Positions 1 through 10,271 of a stretch of DNA of 64,000 nucleotides are shown one piece after another. The position numbers and the translations under genes were made by a program. The stretch comes from Ariolimax columbianus (taxonomy: Eukaryota; Mollusca; Gastropoda; Stylommatophora; Arionidae), in contig JAVGWX010000001.1 in the NCBI GenBank assembly GCA_036924085.1, forward strand, positions 335,001 to 399,000, given 5' to 3'. The notes below the pieces were generated by a model. The model searched no databases. It had not been told where the DNA came from and worked only from the letters and a program-made list of their open reading frames with translations. Within the stretch, counting starts at the first letter, position 1. Each line of letters starts with the position of its first letter.

Positions 1-90
1 CACTAGGTCCTAGTCATGGTATAAGGGTCTGGGGATTTGCTGGAAACACTAGGTCATATTCATGATATTGCTTTGTTTTTTTCTTTTCAG

Positions 91-168
91 GGTCCACATA
101 TAATTATACATGAACATGATGAGGTCCTCAATAATATGGGAGATTGGTGTACAGAGCATCATGGGAAG
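91..168 (+). CDS. REXO2: REXO2 exon ([16 protein letters not shown])
   Basis: The exon follows a polypyrimidine tract and acceptor ttcttttcag (ends at 90) and stops before donor gtcagt. It is 78 bp and in phase 0 at both ends. It encodes the helix leading to the DWC..HHGK motif of oligoribonucleases. Confidence 0.9.
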
Positions 169-3100
169 GTCAGTTTACAATCTTGTGTTTTTCTGGTGCT
201 GACAGTGTTCTCTGACTGCCCTCAATACTTTGTTGTGGTGAATACACCAAGTTCAATCATCCAGCATGTACAATCTGAGATCATTGGAGCATACTGTTGG
301 ATGTTAAATATTGTGTTGGATTAGCTGAGCAGTTACCTTAAGAGTTTACTGACTCACAACATAGACTGTAAGAGTTTACTGACTCACAACATAGACTGTA
401 AGACGTTACACTTCAATCACAGAAAACACTAAAATTAGTGTTAACCATTAAAACAAAATAATATGATTTATTTACAAGGATAGTTGTTACATAAAATCAG
501 CAAACGAATAGAACTAGTAACTAAATAAATATCATATACTAAACTAACTCAGAGGGCTCAAACATTAGCTTTTGGTGGTATCTCCGAAACTATTCTAGCC
601 AGATTCTCAGTCTCCTATATGAAATACCATCAACCATAACTGAATCTAATTCATTCGTATTACAAATCAGTGGTTAACTATCTCAGTCGTTGTCTCCTGC
701 CGTCTTCTGGGTCGTCGACGTTGGTGATGATCTGCCGTTGTCTGTCAGGGTTGTTGCTTTAGGCTGTCAAACGTACAAACATGGGTTAACAATAAGCTTT
801 GTTTCACTTACAACCATTAGCAGTTCTCAAATGAGGCTTGCCCTTTGGTGCTCGTGTTACACTTGTATTGAATAATTTCATTCTCTGAGGGCTCATGGGA
901 TGCACCTCTCTGAGGGCTTATGTGATGCACCTCTCTAAGGGCTCATGGGATGCGCCTCTCTGAGGGCTCATGTGATGCACCTCTCTGAGGGCTCATGGGA
1001 TGCACCTCTCTTTCTGTACTGACGGGCCTTTGAGATCGCAGTCCCTAGCATTACACAGAATCCTTATCGAGCCACTTTGTCCGAGACAACTACCTTTCTT
1101 CCTAGAATGGCCACCATTCTTCCAAGTATCGTATCACTTATGAGTAAGTAACCAACCTGCTCAAGTTGCTAATCAAAACCTGACCTTGTTGATGAATGCA
1201 CGACGTGGGCCCTTAGCTTGAACTGTCCCCACCTGTGCTGAAATGTCCTACGATTGTCCCCACCTGTGCTGAAATGTCATACAATTGTCCCAACTAATTT
1301 TGACCCTCTGAGTCTAAGCTGCAATTTATAACTTCTGTGCTCCACGTGTCATTTCACATACAGTGTCCCTGACTCATGAAACTGTTGGAGTACTATGTAC
1401 AGGTGTGCAGTCCTTATCATAGAGGAGATATAAACACACTGGAAAGGATGCAAAGAAGAGCCACAAAACTGATAGTGGAATTCTGGAATTACAGTTATGA
1501 GAAAAGACTTAGAAAAACCAGCCGACAGTGTCTAGAGAAGAGAAGAATTCGAGGTTTATAAAATAATAAACTGAACGGATAAATTAGACTATAACAAGTT
1601 TTTCAAAATACAACCACCCACAAGAGCAGGAGGACACATCCCCAAATTAATTAAAGAAAGGTTCAGATTAGATGCCAGATAATGTTGTTTTTTTTTGTCA
1701 GTGAAAGGTGAATGCTTGAAATGCATTGCCACAAGAAATAGTGCAGACATGGTCAATTAATGTGTTCAAGAATAAATTTGATGCACATCAAAGTTTTTTT
1801 TAGATTAAGTGAATATAAACATTAACTGACTGTATACAGACTCTGCAGAGTCTTCTAAAACAGTGTAAGGCCATGAAGTCCATAAGAGCAGTAGATTGTC
1901 AACTGATTTCACCTCAAACATCAAAATAACAAAAGGAGACAAATGCGAGAGAGGAATGAAAGCCAAGATCGGCAGTCCCCAGAGATGTGTGCTAATGTCT
2001 CAAAGCTATTATTGATATGATGGTGGCAGGAATGATTCATGCTCTTTCGCGGTCAGCTCGAAGCCCTCCTCCACATATGAGACAACAGGCACCCCCCTCC
2101 AATATGAGAGAACAGGGCCCCCCCTCCCATATGAGAAAACAGGGCACCCCCCCCCCCCACACATATCAGAACATTCCCACGTATGAGAGAACAGGCCCCC
2201 CCCCCCATATTGGAGAACAGCCCCCCCCCCAACCCATATCAGAGAACAGCCCCCCCCTCCCCATCCCATATCAGAGAACAGCCCCCCATATCAGAGAACA
2301 GCCCCCCCCCCAATATAAGAGAACAGGCAACCCCCCTCCCCTCCCATATCTGAACAGCCGCCCCCCCCCCCCCATCACATATAAGAGAGCAGGCAACACC
2401 CCCCCCCCCCATACCATATCAGAGAACAGCCCCCCCCCCCCCCCCCCCCCCCCATCATCCCATATCTGAGAACAGGTTGCCACCCCCTCCATGCAGCATC
2501 CCGCCTCTACCCCCTTCCCCCACTTCCCCAAATGTCAGCTTGTCTATTTGAGTACATGTCATCTTATGTTTCTGACGTCTTTTTGTGGACTATGTCTTTG
2601 ACAGTCTGGTCTGACGGCTGCTGTGAGACGTAGTGAGATCAATCTTGGACAGGCTGAGCGGATGGTCCTTGATTTTGTCAGACAACACACGCCCAAGGGG
2701 AAGTGTCCCCTGGCAGGCAACACTATTGGCATGGACAAGATCTTCATAGAGAGGCATATGCCGAGGTTGGCTGAACATCTGCACCACAGAGTGGTTGACG
2801 TCAGCACCATCAAGGAGCTGTGTAGGTAAGAAGACGCTAACGATACTTGCCCATAGCAAACCAAGCTCTAACAAATCAACATTTTCTATTTACAAGTATT
2901 TATCAATCATGTTGAAGACATGAGATCTCAACAACAAAATATCTTCTTCAATTGCACCCAAAGCCCTGTATTATACATATACCATTAACCTCTGTAATCT
3001 CGTCAAGTTGAATTGGCTGTTGTTATGCTACAACTAATTACAGCCAACACTGAGGTCTGACATTTTCATTACAGATCTATTGTAGCATGTTACTCTCTTT

Positions 3101-6100
3101 CTTACAACTATCACTCTTTAACTCACAACTCTAATTAGAACACTCAAACAATTATTGGAACTACAGCAATAACAAATGAATGTTGATTTTCTCAAACACC
3201 AAAATCGTATTATAACAATGAAATAGCATGCGTTAAAGTGTAAATGGGCGATGAATTTCAATATCCTTGTCACAATATTGTCGCAGAGTTGCCGATCAGA
3301 GATGTCAGACAGCAAACTGGCCACTACTTTTCATTTACATCTGATTTAGTTAAGTTAAAAATAGCTTGACTGATTGCATGGTACCGTCGTGGCGTGGATG
3401 TCTCCTGGCATCTTTGCCTTCAGCACCTGTTCTATGATGGAGTCTGCTCTACATTCCCGCTCTGGCAGAGAGCATTGATGTAGCAGCACCAGGCAATCTG
3501 ATCTTTGAAGAAACCTGATCACATGGACCATTAATGATTAACAGCGCCGCTGCCTTTCGTCCTCCTGACCGCAGCCTGCTCTGGTCTACTACTACTACAG
3601 ATTCCCGTTGGAATGTCCGGACCTTTTTCCTCTGAACTATTTATATTTTGACTCTGATCGTTTAGGGATGATTACAGCCAAACACAGCAGTGACTAACAC
3701 AGATTCTTTATAAATGAATAAAACAGTCAATTCTTGATTTTCTGTCCTCTCCATACAACAAGTAATAACACTGAACATCACAACAAGTAATAACACTGAA
3801 CATCACACAACATTATGATTTTCCTTTCACTCACTGACTTAGGCTGGACATCTAACTGATTATTCTCTCAACCAACTTTCACTTTCTGACTGACTACTGC
3901 TCCCTTCACTAACTACATCGATACATTTGTGTAATCACTCGGTTCTTGTTGTCAAATTCTAATATGAACAACACTTGTTTCTGATCTTTTTGGTTTGAGC
4001 TTGCATCCAATTTAGCTTGAGATTTCTTCTTCCTTCAGATTCCGATGTGGTATTAATGATCATCTGAGATGAGAAATTTGCTGGTTTTTTTCTTTCTCCC
4101 TTTATCTCACAGAACTTGAAATAACAAATAGTTGAACATCTCTTCCTTCTAGAACTTGGATATTTCAAGTCAAAACTTTACTGCTGAATGACTTAGTCGT
4201 CTAGGGTTTTCAATATGGTTGTAAGATATCTTAAGATAATCTGTGCTTCAATTCTTGAACCACTTGGCGAATTTATTCTGGTTTGTTTCTTAAACGAAAT
4301 CTGGATTTGGTCTTCTGTACTGAATGTCACTGGCTATCTTATAAATATAAATACAGCATAATTACCTCAAATACTCTTCTCTGGAAACTGGACTGTCTTT
4401 GTTGGTCTCCTCCACTCGTCACTCACAACCATTTTATTCCACGTCCCGTCTTAGTCCTTGAATCTTGTTCTACTTACGTCTTTTAGTGTCTCCAGTACTC
4501 GGACCACCTGGTGATGCCCCCACATAATGATGTCAGCCTCCTTGAGGAAATTTGTGCGTTTCATTGGTCCAGGGCTTTACGTGTACCCAAATTCTCCATT
4601 TTCTCCTTGGCTAAAACTAACAACGCCAAGATCCAGCGGACACAGAATATAACTGCTATCTGACTTCCCGCACCAAATTTTGGCTGGGGTTAGTTGTCTG
4701 GTGTAGAATAACTTAGGTTTAAAAATGCTAATTTATGCTGGTCTAGGTTCAGCTGTACTAACTCAAGGCCGTCGCTTTGGTTTCGGCAGATGTCTTGTGA
4801 ATGTAATATCCTGCCATTAGAAGCCTCAACAATACGGAGAATAAATCAAATGGCTTTCTACTCATTAATCTACTAATCCTTCACTAATGGTGGCTGCTAA
4901 GGTCTGTTACATTGACTAGGCTGATACAAGCTCTCCCATACGTGCTAAGGTCTGTTACATTGACTAGGCTGATTCTTCTTCTTCTTCGTAGATGCGTCGA
5001 TCAAATGTGACTCCCAGATAGTTTGGGTTGTCGTTTGGCTGCAGGTATTTGCCGTTTAGACTTAATTTGGTGTTTTGGGGTTTCTTCTTCTTCGTACGCA
5101 GTCAGACAGTAACCATTATTTTTTCGAAAAAAGCAGCCGTCATCCTGAGGCTGTCGACACTGCCATAGAGCTTGTCTAGTGTTGCCGCTGGTGATGGCCA
5201 CATCTGCTCTCTCTGATCCTCGTATGTCGGGCAGTTTTGCAGCAAATGCTCAGCGGTCATTTTCCCGGTACCACACGGGCATTCGTCGGTGCCACCTATC
5301 TTCAATTTGTTGAATAGGTGGTACCTCAGTCTATTGTGGCCAGTGCGAAGTCTGAAGACCACGACCTGCTCCTTTCTGTTCAGCTGGTAATAGGCATTGT
5401 TTTTGGTGTAGCCAGTATGTTCGGTTTCCCATTTGGTCATGTATCTAGCTCTAATAAGCCGTTTTGACTCTTCGTATGTCATACTAGTATCAGGTTGTGG
5501 TAGTTTTGCACCTTGTTTTGCCAGTCTGTCTGCCTCCTCGTTGCCTTGGATGTTGCAGTGAGATGGAACCCACTGCACCACTACCCTTTTTGGTGCGGAC
5601 TGCTGGCATAGTTGATAGAGTACTGTTCTTAAATCATTAAGTTCAGTATTTTTCTGGCTTTTTAGTGCTGTACAACGGCCAGAGCATCTGTAAGCAGGAC
5701 TATGTTGCTTTCATTACTTTTACCTGTCACCATTTCTTCCACTGCCGCCCTCAGTGCCTCTGCCTCCGCTCTGAAATTGCTTGTGTATTTTCTAGTAGCG
5801 AATGACAGTGTTATTTTTCTGCCATTTGGTAGGTTCAGAAATGTTCCTGCCCCTCCGTTCTGTGTTGAATTTGTTACGGAATCGTCGGTGTATGCATGGG
5901 TCAAGTCCATGCTTGGGTAGTTTTCCGTTATGTAACTCAGGGTAGTATCTCTTCTTTCTATTTCAGACTGGCAGTTTTTGTTTCCAATACCTGGTATATT
6001 TTCTACCACCTCTGGAAATATATGCTGCCTCCAGGTAGGTTTTCGTACAGTAGGGATGGGCTTTGGTGTTAGTGCGTTCATGGGGTTTTTGTGCATCTTT

Positions 6101-9100
6101 GCTTTGGCTATTTCTGCAAAGTTTCTCCGCTTTAGTTTCCCATTTCCTAAATTGTTTAGTCTCTGGTGCATTGGATGGTCAGTCAGTCTTCGGAGTTTCT
6201 CTGACTGCAGCTGGGCTCTGCAGTCTCTTCTGTCGGTCATGGATTGCAGTTTTGTAATCTTTTCAAGTTCTACAATTGGCATTGACTTCATGCCTCCTGT
6301 TATAACTCTCATGGCTTGGTTTTGGAGTTTGCTAATTTTTAATCGAAGTTCGCCTTTGCTGCTGTTGTCCATGCCGCAATGCCACACTAGAGAACTGGTC
6401 TCACTCTTCCAGTGTACAGTTTCTTAAGTATACTTTCGTCTGCTCCCCAGCTTGTGCCAGCAAGTTTCATCATGATTGCCATTCTTTCTCTGGCTCTCAT
6501 TCGGTTTCTCTCGATCTGACTTTTCCATGTCATGCGTCGATCAAATGTGACTCCCAGATAGGCTGGGTTGTCGTTTGGCTGAAGGTATTTGCCCTTTAGA
6601 CTTAATTTGGTGTTTTGGGGTTTGATTGATAGCGAGAATATTGTACATGTTGTTTTTTCCTCGTTTATTTTGACCAGCCATGAGTTCACCCACTCTTCCA
6701 GCGATGTTAGGGCCTGCTGCATCCGATTTCTTGCTATGGTGAGATTCTTTTCAGAGGTCCACATAGCCAGATCGTCTGCAAACATTGAGCTATGGACTCT
6801 TCTTGGTATTTTCTCTGTAATGTCATTTATATACACCAGGAAAAGTGTGGGTGACAGTACTCCCCCTTGGGGTACTCCCTGCTCGAGTGTCACCTTTTTG
6901 CTCATCTGCCCTTGTACTTGAACTCTGGCCGTTCTGTTTTTGAGGTAGTGGTTGATCCACTTGTACATTTTCCCACAAACTTCACTTCTTCTTAGCTTGA
7001 CTAAGTCCTTCTTTCCAGACTTTGTCAAATGCCTTTTCCAGGTCCACCCAAATCGCTACTGTGTGTTTCTGTTCCTGGTAGGCATCTTCTATTTCCTGGG
7101 CTCTGAGGATGACCTGATCCTCAGTGGATCTGTGCTGTCTAAAGCCTGCTTGCTGTGGAATTAGTATGCGTTTTTCTTCCAGATGTCACATCAGTCTGGT
7201 GTTTATCATACGTTCCTTCAGTTTGCCGACACAGCTCGGTAGGCTGATAGTCCTGTATCCATTTGGATCTGTTTTGTCTTTTCCTTTCTTTGGTACTGGT
7301 ACAAGTACTGCGTCTTTCCATGCCTGTAGTACAATACCCCTTTTCCAGCTTTGGTTCAGGACTGATAGCAGTTTCCTCTTTGCTGTTTGGCTCAGCCCCA
7401 TCAGCATTTCGTTTGTTATCCCGTCTTTTCCGGGAGATTTCCTTTTCTTTAACGTTCTCATGGCCTCTTCCATTTCGTTCATTGTTAATTTTTCCATCAT
7501 ATGCTCTTCTGGTGCCATATTGATGTTGTCGTGCCCCTTTTGCTCTTCATTAATGTCTGTGTGCCTATCTGCAGGACATCTATGTGGTTCGCTCTGGCAT
7601 AGTGTTCAACAAAGGCGTTTGCAGCTTTTTTTCCAGCGAGCAAGTTTTCGCCCTGCTTGATGGTAATTTGTTTGTTTGACGGAGTTTCGTCATTCATGGC
7701 TCTGACTAGCTTCCATAGTTTGTTCCCTTCTTTGTCCAAGTTGAGGCTTTCTGTTTTGTTTTTCCAGCTTTCTCTTGCTTTTTGGTTTAGAGTGTATTTG
7801 TATTTCGCCGTGACGGCTTTGAGGGCGATATTTGCCTCCATAGATTGTTCTCGCTCTGCCATGTTCCTAGCATTTGTGACTGCGTCTTCCGCTTTCTACA
7901 ACTCATCATTCCAATAGGGCTTATAGTTTTTCCTTGCCCCTCTTGGGATGGTTTCAGTGGCAGCTTGCATTATTGCTTTGCTTAGGCTTTCCACCATGGG
8001 CTTCATTTTGTTGTTCCGTGTGTTGATGGTTTCACACAGCCCATCTGTCAGGCTTGCAAATCTGTCCCAGTCGGCTTGTTTGTAATTCCAATGTGGGAGC
8101 GGTTTTGTTTCCTGTGGGCCTACTTCCATATCAATTTCCAACCCTAATTGGCCTGTGGTCGCTACCTGCCAATTGGTTTAGCACCTGGCGGTCTATTTTA
8201 TGGTGCATGTCGACTGTGGAGAAGGCCAAATCTGGAGTAGAGGTGGTATGCCATGTTCTAGAATAGAAGCTAGTGCTATCCTCCGGCCTGTTGATAAGAT
8301 AGAGATTTGTGTCTATCTCCCAATCTTCCACTTCGTCACCTCTGCTGTCTGTGTCAGAGTATCCCCATCTCTCCGAGTGGCTGTTGAAATCTCCAACTAC
8401 TATGCAGTTGAAGTCTTTGACTTCCATATTCGAGAGCGATAGGTCTTTATTTGGTGGTCCGTACAGGTTGAAAATGCGGATCTTCGTCTCTTGAGCCATT
8501 ATGTCAACTCCTACAATTTCTGCTTGTCCGGTGTGATTGACAGATACTGCGCTACTCGGTATGCAGTTACAGGTCAGTATCAGAACCCCTCCATTGTGAC
8601 CTTCTCTATCCAGGCGGAAGGCCTGGTATCCTCTGATTGAGAATTTATGGTTGCTGTTGAGGTGCGTTTCTTGGATACATGCCACGTCAATCTTACCTTC
8701 ATGCAAGTGATGTGTTAGAGAAAGATTTTTGTAAATGACTCCTCCGCATTCCACTGTAGTATTTTGAGGGTCTTGAGTTTTTGGTCCATAGAAATTGCCC
8801 CATAGCCATGTGTCTTGACTCCACAACACATGGGTGGGTGACCACCAGTAGTCAAGGGTGGTCCCCTTCGAGGCGTGAGGCCCGGCACTCTCGCTGCCTG
8901 GCGGGACTCCGCAGGATGAAAGCCATACATTTTTCTGTTAAGTTGTATTGTCATCGTACTGCGATTTACGTTGCACTGTGTCGTTAAGCCTGTGGCCCAG
9001 TGCATCCGATTTCAACAGGCGTTTCTGTAGGGATGCCCTCCTTAGCCTTTGGCTGTCCCCAGCCTATCTGCAAGGCAGCAGTTGTTTGTGATCAGAGTTG

Positions 9101-10225
9101 TCTCTCTTATGGAAGTTGTCTTACAGGACTAACGAGTCTTCACTACTCGTGTCTATAGGGTGCGGTGATGATATATGATATGGACTATGTACTGGTTTAT
9201 ACTAACCCGGAAGAGAGGCAGTCCAGTGTGTCTATATCCCAGGATCGTCACGTCCTGCCAGAAACGTAGCATTTGCATGTGAGTGGGGTATCTCTTTGCT
9301 CCCTTTATTTTCTAGCTTCTCTGCAGTGATGGTACGCCTAGCATTCCCCGCCACCTGGGAGGTTGACACAATAGGGCAGATGTGCAATGTCCGCTAGTCT
9401 GCATCTCTTCTGCGTCCATTGGTAGGGCTGATAGCATACAGAGGTAGAGATCGAGGCAGGAGTGCATTTAACCAGGGGACAAGCCTGGTAATGTCACGGA
9501 GATGTTGTTCTCCTGGTGTGCGGACATATCTCATGGTCATGGGTTGAGTCTCGACAGTTCACAGTGACGTAGCTGCTCTACTGTTTTCGACACCCCGACC
9601 AAGAACCAAGTCTTATGTTGGTGGTTTCGCACGCCATCGCCATATCGGGTGAATATCGAGCAGCTATCTGCCCGCTTTGATCGGCGGACGGCAGAGACCT
9701 CTTTCTGCGGCTCGACCGGGTAGGGCTGAGGCGCGAGCCCCAGGTCCCGACCATATCGAAGCCTCCCATTGCGGTGGTGCTGAGATTTTGGGCGGGATTC
9801 CGGCTTACAGGCGTTCGGCCGTAATCCCTCACATGGAAGCCTCGCGCCATTGGCTTATCAGCCTGGTACGTGAACCAAAAATGTCTGCGGCTCCTCTCGA
9901 ATTTAGCAGGATTACCGTAGCAACGCCCTGTCATTAGTAGGGTAAAACTGACCTGTCTTCCAAGGATTAACAGCACCCGTTCATTATTAGACCGGACGAA
10001 TTAATAGAGGGCTTTTTGTTTGTCAATGACCAGGTATCTGAAACCTGTGGTTTCTGCGGGGTTAAACACGATTTCCGTAGCGTTCTTTCATTAGAAGGTT
10101 AAAGAGCTGATCTGTCTTCAGTGGGTCTAATACCAGCACGCGTTCACTATTAGACCCAACGAAAGTGCTCTCGATTTGTCATTCGTTCTACGGTATTGGT
10201 GTGTTCAGTCAAATTAAGCCGCAGA

Positions 10226-10271
<46 letters not shown>

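Larger units (their letters stand above)
5102..8829 (-). pseudogene. LINE A polyprotein: EN, RT, RNase H, zinc knuckle (frameshifted)
   Basis: Non-LTR retrotransposon ORF2-type protein broken into several frames. In order: APE-like endonuclease (ILQWNAE start, [22 protein letters not shown]), a linker, RT ([40 protein letters not shown] with the catalytic DD kept), RNase H ([38 protein letters not shown]) and a C-terminal [18 protein letters not shown] knuckle ending at TGA near 5102. RNase H with this knuckle suggests the I/Nimb/Ingi group. Frame breaks occur near 8740, 8135, 7880, 7030 and 5620. No ORF1 was recognised. Confidence 0.92.

Noticed and set aside
2009..2531. Proline- or glycine-rich proteins over the C-rich array
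   Set aside because: Direct consequence of poly(C)/poly(G) repeats; no flanking exon structure.
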